Assembly: GCA_021325215.1 (NCBI GenBank)
Contig: JAJPHO010000189.1
Location: forward strand, 20,569-84,568
DNA: 64,000 bases
Direction of reading: 5' to 3'
DNA from: Alphaproteobacteria bacterium
GTDB lineage: Bacteria > Pseudomonadota > Alphaproteobacteria > Rhodospirillales > Magnetospirillaceae
The position numbers were made by a program, and so were the translations under genes. The stretch's first letter is position 1; each line of letters begins with the position of its first letter. Under the pieces are notes generated by a model that was not told the origin of the DNA, did no database searches, and was given only the letters and a program-made list of their open reading frames with translations. Positions 15,611-24,317 of this stretch are shown here, piece after piece.

Positions 15611-16924
15611 TCACGACGCCTTCGGCAGCAGCGACCGTGTCGCGGTCACCAGAGTCTCGATCCCCGTCTTGATGGTCGGTTCGGCATCCGGCGCCCATTG
15701 CGGGGAGTGGGTGCCGGGCAGTTTGGTCCTGTCGGGCGTGGCGTCCCAGGTCTGGCGGTTGACGGCGCCCAGCCAGATCTGCGCCGAGGGGATCTTCGGC
15801 TCGACGCGGCCATATTCCGAGAAATCTTCCGACGACATCAGCGGGCTGCCCTGCAGCACCCGGTCCTTGCCCATAGCACCCTCCCAGGCCGGAACCAGAT
15901 GCGCGATCAGGTCCGGGTTGTTGTAGGTGACCGGCACCGATTCGACCACCTTCACCACCGGCAGCTTGTCCTCGGGCACGCCGAAGGCGCGCGCCTCGTT
16001 CTCGGCGATGCGCTTGATGCCGTCCAGCAGCATGGCGCGGGTCTGCTCGTCCATGCTGCGCACCGACAATTCCAACTTCACCGAGCTGGCGATGATGTTG
16101 TGCTTGGTGCCGCCATGGAACGACCCCACCGTCACCACCGCCGGATGGAACGGGTCGTTATTGCGCGATACCAGGGTTTGCAGCGCCATGACGATGGCCG
16201 AGGCGACCACGATCGGGTCGCGGGTATATTGCGGGATGGCGCCGTGGCCGCCGATGCCCTTGACCTCGATATCGACCGAATCCGCCGCCGATTTCAGCGG
16301 GCCGGCGAAATAGCCGATGGTGCCAGCCGGCATCGCCGCCGTATCGTGCAGCGACAAATTATAGTCCGGGCGCGGGAAGCGGGTGAACAGCCCGTCCTCG
16401 ATCATCTTCTTGGCGCCGCCGATGGTCTCCTCGGCCGGCTGGGCGATCATCACCAGGGTGCCCGACCATGAGCCGCGATCGGCGGCCAGGCGGCGCGCCG
16501 TGCCGGTCCAGATGGTCATGTGCGCGTCATGGCCGCAGGCATGGGCGACCGGCACATCCTCGCCCTTGTCGTTCTTGGCGCGGACATGCGAGGCGAAGGG
16601 CAGGCCGGTCTGTTCCTCGACCGGCAGGGCGTCGAGTTCGGTGCGCAGCAGCAGGGTCGGGCCGGGGCCGTTCTTCAGCACCGCGACTAGGCCGTTGCCG
16701 CCGACATGCTCGGTCACCTCGAAGCCGGCGGCGCGGGCTTCCTTGGCCAGGCGCTTGGCGGTCTCGATTTCGTGGCCGGACAGTTCGGGGTGGCTGTGCA
16801 GATCGCGATAGAGCGCTTCGAGCGAGGGATAATCCTTGTCGATGGCACCCTTCAGATCGTCCGCCATGGCCGGAACCGTGAGGGCGAGGGCCGCCGCCGC
16901 GGCAAGAAAACGCGAAATAGCCAT
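15611..16924 (-). CDS. Secreted M20-family amidohydrolase (hippurate hydrolase-like)
   Basis: A 437-residue metal-dependent amidohydrolase of the M20D/hippuricase type, with a signal peptide ending VPAMA. Recognisable family motifs are HSHPELSGHE, LLLRTELDALPVEE, AHACGHDAHM (metal ligands), AQPAEETIGGAKKMIEDGLF, LHDTAAMPAGTIGYF and GAIPQYTRDPI. It would hydrolyse N-acyl amino acids or similar amides in the periplasm. ATG 16924 is preceded by AGAGG. The gene stands alone between the hicB remnant and the ABC operon. Confidence 0.9.
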   Translation of the reverse strand: MAISRFLAAAAALALTVPAMADDLKGAIDKDYPSLEALYRDLHSHPELSGHEIETAKRLAKEARAAGFEVTEHVGGNGLVAVLKNGPGPTLLLRTELDALPVEEQTGLPFASHVRAKNDKGEDVPVAHACGHDAHMTIWTGTARRLAADRGSWSGTLVMIAQPAEETIGGAKKMIEDGLFTRFPRPDYNLSLHDTAAMPAGTIGYFAGPLKSAADSVDIEVKGIGGHGAIPQYTRDPIVVASAIVMALQTLVSRNNDPFHPAVVTVGSFHGGTKHNIIASSVKLELSVRSMDEQTRAMLLDGIKRIAENEARAFGVPEDKLPVVKVVESVPVTYNNPDLIAHLVPAWEGAMGKDRVLQGSPLMSSEDFSEYGRVEPKIPSAQIWLGAVNRQTWDATPDRTKLPGTHSPQWAPDAEPTIKTGIETLVTATRSLLPKAS

Positions 16925-16995
16925 CAAGCACCACCTCTGTTGAAGGTGGCTAGATTACCGTGCCGGAGGGCGGAAACGCCATGCGAACATTGTTG

Positions 16996-17565
16996 CTATT
17001 CCTGCAACGCTTTTGCGAAATCTCCCAGACGCGCTTCCAGATCGACCGGAATCTGGCAGGCATAGCGCAGCGTCTTGTCGAGGCTGTCATAGTCGCGCTG
17101 CAGGAAGCCGCGGCGCTGCAGGATTTCGTCATGCTTGGCGCCCGCAGACTCCGGCGTCGCGCTCAGCTCGTCATTCACTTTCTGGATGGTGCCGTTCAGA
17201 TTGGCCTGGCGCTGGGCCATGCCACGGATCTTGGTGATCACCTCGGCGCGTTGGCGGTCGGTTTCCTCGACCAGGCCGGTGAACAACATCGGCAGCGCCT
17301 TTTTTCCGTGCGGGGCCTTGCGGAAGGCGGCGAGCTGGCGCACATCGTCGTCGCGGTCGGTGTCGCGCGGAGCGAGCTTGCCGACCAGGGCAGCGATCTT
17401 CTTGTCCTTGTGCCAGTCGGGCAGGTTCTCGAGCTGGGACGTGTCTTCCCAATAGGTGGCGGGCGCCAGACTGTCGGAGAAATGCTGCTGGCAGGGCAGG
17501 GCCGCTTCATCGGCCAGGGCAGGGGCGCCGAGGGTCAGGGCCAGAATCACGGATGCGAGTTTCAT
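16996..17565 (-). CDS. Exported protein at the end of the PQQ-associated ABC operon (LutG-like position)
   Basis: A 189-residue secreted protein with signal peptide MKLASVILALTLGAPALA. The mature part is mainly helical and charged, with two cysteines (LPCQQHF and YACQIP) and a coiled-coil-like middle (AEVITKIRGMAQRQANLNGTIQKV, of which only the pattern matters). The start overlaps the permease stop by 4 bp. No family was recognised from sequence alone. The position corresponds to the exported protein that ends the lut cluster of Methylorubrum extorquens. Confidence 0.7.
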   Translation of the reverse strand: MKLASVILALTLGAPALADEAALPCQQHFSDSLAPATYWEDTSQLENLPDWHKDKKIAALVGKLAPRDTDRDDDVRQLAAFRKAPHGKKALPMLFTGLVEETDRQRAEVITKIRGMAQRQANLNGTIQKVNDELSATPESAGAKHDEILQRRGFLQRDYDSLDKTLRYACQIPVDLEARLGDFAKALQE

Positions 17566-18368
17566 TCACCGCCTCCCTTGCGCGCCAGCATGCCGCGGCC
17601 CGGGTCGTAGCCCAGGATCGCCAGCGCCAGGAACAGGATCGTGCTGCCGGCCACGACGGCCAGCGATACGCAATCGAGCTTGAGATAGAGCGCGAAGCGG
17701 ATCAGCTCGACCGCATGGGTAAAGGGATTGGCCTGGCAGACATACCAGAGCGCCAATCCCCCTTCCTTAACCCGCCATAGCGGATAAAGCGCCGAAGAGG
17801 CGAAGAACATCGGAAAGATCACGAAGTTCATCACCCCGGCGAAATTCTCCAGCTGGCGGATCAGCGACGACAAAGCCAGCCCCAGCGCGCCCAGCATCAA
17901 TCCGGACAGCAGCAGCGCCGGCAGCACCGCCAGATAGCCCCAATAGGGCGGCTCGACATCCCAGAACCAGGCGACGGCCAGGAAGGCATAGGCCAGCGGA
18001 ACCGAGATCAGCGCGCCGGCCAGCAGCTTGCTGGTCAGCAGGAACCAGCGCGGCAGCGGGCTGATCAGCAGGGTCCGCATATTGCCCATCTCGCGGTCAT
18101 AGACCATCGACAAGGAGCTCTGCATGCCGTTGAACAGCTGGATCATCGCCAGCAATCCCGGCGCGATATAGACCTGATAGGGGATGTAGGTCTCGTAGGG
18201 CGGAATGATCGAGACGCCCAGCACGAAGCGGAAGCCCGAGGCGAACAGGATCAGCCAGACCAGCGGCCGCACCAGGGCCGAGACGAAGCGGCTGCGTTGG
18301 TTGAGAAAGCGCAGGAATTCGCGCGCCAGGATGCCGAGACAGCAGCGAAAATAGGCGGCGGGGTTCAT
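17562..18368 (-). CDS. ABC-2 type permease of the PQQ/lanthanide-associated transporter
   Basis: A 268-residue integral membrane protein with about six hydrophobic segments and the ABC-2 layout (PLVWLILFASGFRF, IAPGLLAMIQLFNGMQSSLS, YDREMGNMRTLLISPLPRW). It pairs with the ATPase gene at 18589. ABC transporters of this group accompany quinoprotein alcohol dehydrogenases and, in Methylorubrum (LutF) and Pseudomonas (Ped), are needed for lanthanide-dependent growth. A long inverted repeat lies between this gene and the ATPase gene. Confidence 0.85.
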   Translation of the reverse strand: MNPAAYFRCCLGILAREFLRFLNQRSRFVSALVRPLVWLILFASGFRFVLGVSIIPPYETYIPYQVYIAPGLLAMIQLFNGMQSSLSMVYDREMGNMRTLLISPLPRWFLLTSKLLAGALISVPLAYAFLAVAWFWDVEPPYWGYLAVLPALLLSGLMLGALGLALSSLIRQLENFAGVMNFVIFPMFFASSALYPLWRVKEGGLALWYVCQANPFTHAVELIRFALYLKLDCVSLAVVAGSTILFLALAILGYDPGRGMLARKGGGE

Positions 18369-18403
18369 GGGGGGGGCCTCTTCGCGGTTGAGAGGCTTGT
18401 TGT

Positions 18404-18546
18404 TTCACCACGAAGACACGAAGACACGAAGGAGGAGAAGCGCCGCAGGCAATCTCTGCCTTGTCCAGCGAATGCCTGCGGATGAGGAATGATTGCCTGC
18501 GGCGCTTTTCTTGTTTTCCTTCGTGCCTTCGTGTCTTCGTGGTGAA
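18404..18546. repeat. 143-bp inverted-repeat element inside the ABC operon
   Basis: The arms begin TTCACCACGAAGACACGAAG, continue with a second CACGAAG unit, and reach GCGCCGCAGGCAATC. The right arm is the reverse complement with a few differences. No ORF of interest lies inside. CACGAAG-type palindromes are dispersed intergenic repeats in many bacteria. This one sits in the 220-bp gap between ATPase and permease genes and would form a large hairpin in the operon mRNA. Confidence 0.75.
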
Positions 18547-18588
18547 TCGTCTGGAGGCCGAGGACGAACGAGGCGTGGATGTAATCGC

Positions 18589-19320
18589 TCATGGCGCTTC
18601 CCCGGTCAGGCTCTGGAAGGCCGATTTCAGTGAGTCCGCCCCGGCTGCCGCGACCACGTCAGGCACCGAGCCATGGGCTCGCACCTTGCCTTTGTGCAGC
18701 ACCACGACGCGAGATTTGTCGTCGGCTTCGTCGATCAGATGGGTCGCCCACAAAACCGCCAGGGCGCGGTCCGCGCACAGCGCCCGCACATGATCGAGCA
18801 GGAAGCCTCGGCTGGCGATGTCGAGGCCGACAGTGGGCTCGTCGAGCAGCAAAAGGTGCGGTTCATGCAGCAGAGCGCGGGCGAGTTCGACGCGGCGGCG
18901 CAGGCCGCCCGACAGCAGCCGCACCTTGTCGTGGCGGCGATCAGCCAGCTGCAATCGTTCCAGTTCGGCCTCGATCCGCTGTTTGGCCAATCCGCGCGCC
19001 ATGCCGTGCAGGGCGCAATGATAGGACAGGTTCTGCTCGACCGAGAGATCGAGGTCCAGGGTCGGCTGCTGGAACACCACGCCCATGCGCCGCAACGCCT
19101 GCGAGGCGTGATGGCGAATGTCGTGGCCGAACACCGAAATGCTGCCGCTGCGATTGTGATAGAGATGGGTGGCCAGCGCGAACAGGGTGCTCTTGCCGGC
19201 GCCGTTCAGGCCCAGCAGCACGGTGAAGTCCCCCGGCTTAACGCTGAAGTCGACCTGATCGAGGGCTTTGCGTTCGCCGAAGGAATGGCTGAGGTCGGTG
19301 ATCTGAAGAGCGGGTGTCAT
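18589..19320 (-). CDS. ABC transporter ATP-binding protein, PQQ-alcohol-dehydrogenase associated (LutE-like)
   Basis: A 243-residue ATPase: Walker A GLNGAGKST, Q-loop VVFQQPTLDLDLS, signature LSGGLRRRVELARAL, Walker B LLLLDEPTVGLD and H-loop ATHLIDEAD. The sequence type (ABC-2 exporter/importer ATPase with DLDLSVEQNL) matches the ATP-binding subunit named for PQQ-dependent alcohol dehydrogenase systems. It would power the permease encoded downstream. The start is 1 bp after the YVTN propeller gene stop. Confidence 0.88.
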   Translation of the reverse strand: MTPALQITDLSHSFGERKALDQVDFSVKPGDFTVLLGLNGAGKSTLFALATHLYHNRSGSISVFGHDIRHHASQALRRMGVVFQQPTLDLDLSVEQNLSYHCALHGMARGLAKQRIEAELERLQLADRRHDKVRLLSGGLRRRVELARALLHEPHLLLLDEPTVGLDIASRGFLLDHVRALCADRALAVLWATHLIDEADDKSRVVVLHKGKVRAHGSVPDVVAAAGADSLKSAFQSLTGEAP

Positions 19321-19321
19321 C

Positions 19322-20284
19322 TTACGGGGCGACCGCCACTCCCCACGGCGCGCGTCCGACCGGCACCGACTTGATGACCTTCAGCGCCTTCACGTCGATC
19401 ATCGACACGTCGTTGGAAACCCCATTGGCGGTGTAGAGCTTGCTTTCGTCGCCATTGAAGGCGAGGTGCCAGACGCGCTGTCCGACCAGCAGATATTTCT
19501 TCACCTCATAGGTCTTCTGATCGACCACCGCGACGCGGTTTGCCGGACCCAGCGCGATGAATGCCAGCGAGCCGTCCTTCGACAGCGCCATGCCGACCGC
19601 CTGCACCTGGCCGGCGGGAATGCCGGGGATGGGGAATTTGATGGTCTGCAGCACTTTGTGCGTGGCGGCGTCGATGATCGCCACCGAGCCGCCGACCTCG
19701 GACGAGACCCATACCTTCGAGCCATCCGCCGTCCATTCGGCGAAGCGCGGGCGGCTGCCGACCAGCACGCTGCCCGCCACCTGGTGCGAGGCGATGTCGA
19801 TGAAATGGGCCATGCTGGTGGTTTCCGAGGTGTTGACCAGAACCTTGCCGTCCGGGCTGACCGCCATGCCCTCCGGTTCGACCCCGACCGGGATTTCGCC
19901 GGTCACGCCGCCGCCGGCAACGTCGACGATCGAGACCATATTGTCGTTCTCATTGGCGACATAGAGGGTCTTGCCGGCCGGATCGATGTCGAACAGCTCG
20001 GGGTCGGGATTGCTGGCCAGGGTGCGGACGATCTTCAGGCTCTGGGTGTCCAGCACCTCGATATGGTTCGAGTCGCTGGCGCAGATGAACAGCGACTTCT
20101 TGTCCGGCGACAATACGATGCCGCGCGGACGGGTGCCGGTCTTGATCGTGGCGATCGGCGCCAGACTGTCGGCGTCGAGCACGGTGACGCTGTTGTCCTT
20201 TTCGTTCGAGACGAACAGTTTTTCGGCGGCGGCGGGCGCCGCCAGCGCGAGCAGGCACAGGCCCAACATCATTTTGCGTGACAT
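19322..20284 (-). CDS. PQQ-dependent-catabolism-associated YVTN beta-propeller protein
   Basis: A 320-residue periplasmic protein with signal peptide ending APAAA. The mature part is made of about seven repeats of the YVTN type: EKDNSVTVLDADSL, SDSNHIEVLDTQSL, NENDNMVSIVDVAGG, SEVGGSVAIIDAATH and so on, each with the G.RPRGI/P.G...S.D. pattern. Such propellers accompany the ABC system of PQQ alcohol dehydrogenases and correspond to an exported propeller of the lut cluster. A role in metal or cofactor handling is inferred. It overlaps the upstream binding-protein gene by 16 bp. Confidence 0.88.
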   Translation of the reverse strand: MSRKMMLGLCLLALAAPAAAEKLFVSNEKDNSVTVLDADSLAPIATIKTGTRPRGIVLSPDKKSLFICASDSNHIEVLDTQSLKIVRTLASNPDPELFDIDPAGKTLYVANENDNMVSIVDVAGGGVTGEIPVGVEPEGMAVSPDGKVLVNTSETTSMAHFIDIASHQVAGSVLVGSRPRFAEWTADGSKVWVSSEVGGSVAIIDAATHKVLQTIKFPIPGIPAGQVQAVGMALSKDGSLAFIALGPANRVAVVDQKTYEVKKYLLVGQRVWHLAFNGDESKLYTANGVSNDVSMIDVKALKVIKSVPVGRAPWGVAVAP

Positions 20285-21459
20285 GACGTCTCCGGCTGGT
20301 CGATTCCCAGCGTGTCCAGTTCCGAGGTCTCATGCAGGAAGCCGGGCTGCGGCGACACCGAGACCAGCGCCCGCGCATCGGACAACAGCACCGGCTGGCG
20401 CAGCTGCCCGTCCCAGGCGCGGAAGCTCAATTGTGTGCCCTTGAAACCGGCCACGGCGAAATCCGGCCCGCGTAAATATGCGGCGATCTTGGCCGGATCG
20501 CTCGTCTGGGCGCGCACGGCGGCTTCGCCATAGGAGCGCACCGCCAGCCAGGCGCCGTAATCGCGCTCGCTCATCCAGCGATGGGCCAGTTTGAGGAAGC
20601 GGTTCTGCAATTGCGTGCCGCCCCATTCCTCGAATGGACGGGCCCAGGCGGTGGGAACCACGCCCTGGGTGCCAGCGACCGGGCGCGGCAAGGTGGTGCG
20701 GAAGGCGAGGTCGTCGCCGAAATCATTGTTCTCGTCGGCCACCACCAGCACGTCATACTCGATGCCCTGGGTGAAGCGGGCGGATTCGTCGGCGATGCCG
20801 AAATGGCCGGTATCGGTCTGCCGGGCGCCGGGATCGTAGGTCCAGGGCTTGTCGGCGGCGAGCTTGATCTGGAACTTCCTGGCGGAACGGCGGATGGCGT
20901 CGGCATAGGCCTTGTCGCCTGGCGTCGGGCCGGCCGCCAACAGAATCCTGGTCCAGCGCTTGACCGAGAGGAACTGCATCAGCGCGTCGGCCAGCATGGC
21001 GTCGCTGGGCAGGGTATGCAGCAGATTGGCGCGGCAATCCGCGGCGCGCAGGGAATCGTCGTGGCTGGTGGCGTCGATGATGATGGCGCCCTGGGCCTTG
21101 CCCAGATCGGCGATCGCATCCAGCGCGGCGGCCGGCAAATCGGCGACGAACAGGCGCTGGCCCTGGGCGAGCAGATCCTTGACCGCGGCGACCGCATGGT
21201 CGGCGTCGGGGGCGATGGTCTCGGAAAGCTGGAAGGTCTGGCCGACGAAACGGCCGGTGGTGTTGTCGTCCTCGATGGCGAGGCGGGCGCCCTGCATCCC
21301 GTCGTCGATGGCCGGCTGGTCGAGCCAGGCTTGCGGCAACGAGCGGGAAGAAGCGGCGCCGACATAGGCGATCTTGACGATCGATGACGGCGCCGCCGAG
21401 GCGGACGCGGCCACCGTGACGCCGAGCAGCAGAAACAGGCTCAGCGTACGGATGACCAT
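20269..21459 (-). CDS. Periplasmic binding protein of the PQQ-associated ABC system (LutA-like)
   Basis: A 396-residue secreted protein (signal peptide MVIRTLSLFLLLGVTVAASA) of the branched-chain-amino-acid-binding type I fold. It contains KIAYVGAASSRSLPQAW, GARLAIEDDNTTGRFVGQ, FVADLPAAALDAI, LHTLPSDAMLADALMQF and YGAWLAVRSYGEAAVR. This matches the substrate-binding component associated with PQQ alcohol dehydrogenases. Whether it binds a lanthanide complex, PQQ or an organic solute is not shown by the sequence. It lies 10 bp from the cytochrome gene upstream. Confidence 0.87.
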   Translation of the reverse strand: MVIRTLSLFLLLGVTVAASASAAPSSIVKIAYVGAASSRSLPQAWLDQPAIDDGMQGARLAIEDDNTTGRFVGQTFQLSETIAPDADHAVAAVKDLLAQGQRLFVADLPAAALDAIADLGKAQGAIIIDATSHDDSLRAADCRANLLHTLPSDAMLADALMQFLSVKRWTRILLAAGPTPGDKAYADAIRRSARKFQIKLAADKPWTYDPGARQTDTGHFGIADESARFTQGIEYDVLVVADENNDFGDDLAFRTTLPRPVAGTQGVVPTAWARPFEEWGGTQLQNRFLKLAHRWMSERDYGAWLAVRSYGEAAVRAQTSDPAKIAAYLRGPDFAVAGFKGTQLSFRAWDGQLRQPVLLSDARALVSVSPQPGFLHETSELDTLGIDQPETSCHAK

Positions 21460-21469
21460 TGCGTGCTGC

Positions 21470-21841
21470 TTACTTCAGCGTCGCCAGATAGGCGATCACA
21501 TTGTCGCGGTCGGCCTGGTTCGGCAGACCCGGGAACACCATCTTGGTGCCCTTGACCAGGTCGGACGGCTTGGTCAGCCACTTGTCGAGGGTAGCGGCGT
21601 CCCAGGTCAGCTTCGCGTTGGTCATCGGGTCGGAATATTTGAACCCGGCAATGCTGCCCGAGGGACGGCCGACGACGCCGAACAGGCTCGGGCCGACCTT
21701 GTTTTCGCCGGCCTTGTCGGAGTGACAGGCCTTGCACTTGTTGAAGACAGTCTTGCCGGCTTCGACGTCGGCCGCCTGGGCGACCGACGAAACAGCGAAG
21801 AGAGCGCCGGCGGCGAGGGCGAGGAGGAATTTGGAATTCAT
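21470..21841 (-). CDS. Small periplasmic cytochrome c (c2/c550 type)
   Basis: A 123-residue class I cytochrome c with signal peptide ending SVAQA. The haem motif is CKACH in VFNKCKACHSDKAGENKVGP, followed by LFGVVGRPSGSIAGFKYS. The axial Met is in GTKMVFPGLPNQADRDNVIAYL. The start ATG 21841 has an AGAGGA site 7-8 nt upstream. This is the typical c2/c550 carrier that would take electrons from XoxG or another dehydrogenase to oxidase. It is the first gene of the ABC operon on this strand. Confidence 0.9.
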   Translation of the reverse strand: MNSKFLLALAAGALFAVSSVAQAADVEAGKTVFNKCKACHSDKAGENKVGPSLFGVVGRPSGSIAGFKYSDPMTNAKLTWDAATLDKWLTKPSDLVKGTKMVFPGLPNQADRDNVIAYLATLK

Positions 21842-21890
21842 GGGACATCCTCTTGGTTTTGAATGTGGCCTAATATGCCGTTCCTCGCCC

Positions 21891-22412
21891 TCATGAGCAA
21901 TGGCGTGTACGTGACGGTGGTGCGCCAAATCGCTTTTTAAACAATCGGCTGAAGTGCGATGAGCTGTTGAAACCCCAAGAGAAAGCCACTTCGGTGATGG
22001 TCCGGCCCGACGGGGTTTCCTGCTCGAGCTCGCGCCGGCACTGGTCCAGCCGCTCGATCCAGATGAACTCGGTGATCGACAGTCCTTGATCGGCAAAGCA
22101 CATGTGAAGGTAGCGCTTCGAGCAGGACAGGGCACCGGCGATGCGGTCGATGGTGAGGTCCGGGTCGCGCAGATGCAGGCGGATATAGGCCTTGACCCTG
22201 TGCCGCAGCGTTTCGGCCGGCGATGGTGCCGCGGAAGGCGCGGCGCGGCCGGGCAGCGACAGATCGAGCAGGCTGAGGATGGTGCCGGCCAGTTCCGCCT
22301 CGTGCGCGGCGCGGCCCGGCCTTTCATCGAGAGCGACCCGCACCAGCGCCTGGGCGAGGCGGCCGACATCGTCGCTCCAAGGCGCGAGAGTGTCGGTGAT
22401 CCTGTTGCTCAT
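21891..22412 (-). CDS. AraC-family transcriptional regulator (short)
   Basis: The 173-residue protein has a complete AraC DNA-binding domain in its C-terminal 110 residues: AYIRLHLRDPDLTIDRIAGA, SCSKRYLHMCF, then TITEVAFSWGFNSSSHFSRLFKKRFGAPPS. The N-terminal part (about 60 residues) is much shorter than the sensor domain of typical AraC/FeaR proteins. It lies 49 bp upstream of the cytochrome gene on the same strand and is divergent from gfa. It is a plausible local regulator of formaldehyde or ABC genes. Confidence 0.85.
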   Translation of the reverse strand: MSNRITDTLAPWSDDVGRLAQALVRVALDERPGRAAHEAELAGTILSLLDLSLPGRAAPSAAPSPAETLRHRVKAYIRLHLRDPDLTIDRIAGALSCSKRYLHMCFADQGLSITEFIWIERLDQCRRELEQETPSGRTITEVAFSWGFNSSSHFSRLFKKRFGAPPSRTRHCS

Positions 22413-22616
22413 GGCGGTGAGGCCCCTGAATTCACTGCGATGATGGTAACGGAGATGGGGGAGGAGCCTCCATGCTGCTTTGGTAGTGGTTCCCTACGAA
22501 ATCAGCGGGTTAGCGGGCGTATTTCTTTCTCAGACAAAGGCCGCTTCTCCCTCGGGCAAGCCGTGTGCGGCCCGGCGGACTAAGGTCGAAACGCTTATTA
22601 TCTCTGGGAGAACGCC

Positions 22617-23192
22617 ATGAGCGCTGTTTCGATCCACCCCGCCGTCGATCACGGTTTCCCGCCGACGGCGGCCGGATTTTCCGGCGGCACGCTGACCTGC
22701 AAATGCGCCAGCAAGCCGGTCAAGGTGGCCATCAAGGCCCAGACCGCGCACAACCATGTCTGCGGCTGCACCAAATGCTGGAAACCCAAGGGCGCCTTGT
22801 TCGCGCAGATCGCGGTGGTGCCCAAGGAAGCCGTCAGCGTCATCGAAAACGGCGACAAGCTGCACGTGATCGATTCGTCCGCCACCATCCAGCGCCATGC
22901 CTGCAAGGAATGCGGCGTGCATATGTATGGGCGCATCGAGAACACCAAGCATGCCTTCTATGGCCTCGACTTCGTCCATACCGAGCTGTCCGCGGAAAAG
23001 GGCTGGGCCGCGCCGGGCTTCGCCGCCTTCGTCTCGTCGATCATCGAATCGGGCGCCGATCCCAAGAACATGGATGCGGTGCGGGCCCGTCTGCGCGAGC
23101 TGAAGCTGGAACCCTATGACTGCCTGTCGCCGCCTCTGATGGATGCCCTGGCGACACAAACCGCCAAATTGAATGGCGTTCTCGCGGCCTGA
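22617..23192 (+). CDS. gfa: S-(hydroxymethyl)glutathione synthase (glutathione-dependent formaldehyde-activating enzyme)
   Basis: A 191-residue Gfa enzyme. It speeds condensation of formaldehyde with glutathione to S-hydroxymethylglutathione, the first step of the glutathione-linked detoxification route. Zinc-binding cysteines appear as [24 protein letters not shown] and [15 protein letters not shown] 22617 follows a GGGAG site. The next gene, 15 bp on, encodes the dehydrogenase that uses the product, and the hydrolase follows, so all three steps to formate are in one operon. Confidence 0.93.
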   Translation: MSAVSIHPAVDHGFPPTAAGFSGGTLTCKCASKPVKVAIKAQTAHNHVCGCTKCWKPKGALFAQIAVVPKEAVSVIENGDKLHVIDSSATIQRHACKECGVHMYGRIENTKHAFYGLDFVHTELSAEKGWAAPGFAAFVSSIIESGADPKNMDAVRARLRELKLEPYDCLSPPLMDALATQTAKLNGVLAA

Positions 23193-23207
23193 TCACGGGG
23201 AAGACAG

Positions 23208-24317
23208 ATGAAAGTACGCGCCGCTGTCGCCTGGGAGGCCGGCAAGCCTCTCAGCATCGAGACGGTTGACCTCGAAGGCCCCAAGGCCGGCGAGGTGCTG
23301 GTGGAGATCAAAGCCACCGGCCTCTGCCACACCGACAAATACACCTTGTCGGGCGCCGACCCGGAAGGTCTGTTCCCCGCCATCCTGGGCCATGAGGGCG
23401 CAGGCGTGGTGGTGGATGTCGGGCCCGGCGTGGCCAGCCTGAAGAAGGGCGACCATGTCATCCCGCTCTACACGCCGGAATGCCGCCAGTGCAAATCCTG
23501 CCTGTCGGGCAAGACCAACCTCTGCACCTCGATCCGCGCGACCCAGGGCAAGGGTGTGATGCCGGACGGGTCGAGCCGCTTCTCGATCGGCGGCAAGCCC
23601 GTGCTGCACTATATGGGCTGCTCGACCTTCTCGAACTTTACGGTGCTGCCGGAGATCGCCCTGGCCAAGGTCCGCGAGGACGCGCCGTTCGACAAGATCT
23701 GCTACATCGGCTGCGGGGTCACCACCGGCATCGGCGCGGTGATCTATACGGCCAAGGTCGAGCCGGGCGCCAATGTCGTGGTGTTCGGCCTGGGCGGCAT
23801 CGGCCTCAACGTGATCCAGGGGGCGAAGATGGTGGGGGCCGACATGATCGTCGGCGTCGATCTCAACCCGGAGCGCGAGGCGATGGCCCGCAAATTCGGG
23901 TTGACCCATTTCGTCAATCCCAAGGATCACGGCAAGGATCTGGTCGCCCATCTGGTCGAGCTGACCGGCGGCGGCGCGGATTATTCCTTCGAGTGCATCG
24001 GCAATACCGACGTGATGCGCCAGGCCCTGGAATGCTGCCACCGCGGCTGGGGCACCTCGGTCATCATCGGCGTCGCCGCCGCCGGCAAGGAGATCTCGAC
24101 CCGGCCGTTCCAGCTGGTCACCGGCCGCAACTGGCGGGGCTCGGCCTTCGGCGGCGCCAAGGGCCGGCGCGATGTGCCGAAGATCGTCGACTGGTACATG
24201 GAGGGCAAGATCAATATCGACGATCTGATCACCCACACCATGCCGCTCGACCAGATCAATCACGGGTTCGATCTGATGACATCGGGCGAATCGATCCGCA
24301 GCGTCGTGATCTACTGA
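23208..24317 (+). CDS. S-(hydroxymethyl)glutathione dehydrogenase / class III alcohol dehydrogenase
   Basis: A 369-residue zinc alcohol dehydrogenase of class III. It oxidises S-hydroxymethylglutathione to S-formylglutathione with NAD. Visible features are catalytic zinc ligands in [13 protein letters not shown] and GHEGAG, the structural-zinc loop [17 protein letters not shown], the nucleotide site [17 protein letters not shown], and class III sequence [17 protein letters not shown]. It sits between gfa and the hydrolase gene, with a TGATG overlap to the latter. The substrate would be formaldehyde made by XoxF. Confidence 0.94.
   Translation: MKVRAAVAWEAGKPLSIETVDLEGPKAGEVLVEIKATGLCHTDKYTLSGADPEGLFPAILGHEGAGVVVDVGPGVASLKKGDHVIPLYTPECRQCKSCLSGKTNLCTSIRATQGKGVMPDGSSRFSIGGKPVLHYMGCSTFSNFTVLPEIALAKVREDAPFDKICYIGCGVTTGIGAVIYTAKVEPGANVVVFGLGGIGLNVIQGAKMVGADMIVGVDLNPEREAMARKFGLTHFVNPKDHGKDLVAHLVELTGGGADYSFECIGNTDVMRQALECCHRGWGTSVIIGVAAAGKEISTRPFQLVTGRNWRGSAFGGAKGRRDVPKIVDWYMEGKINIDDLITHTMPLDQINHGFDLMTSGESIRSVVIY

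Noticed and set aside
18404..18546. CRISPR-like array
   Set aside because: The CACGAAG units form one inverted repeat rather than equally spaced direct repeats with unique spacers.
23480..24316. Long upstream extension of the S-formylglutathione hydrolase frame
   Set aside because: It lies inside the class III dehydrogenase gene; ATG 24317 with stop overlap is the normal start.
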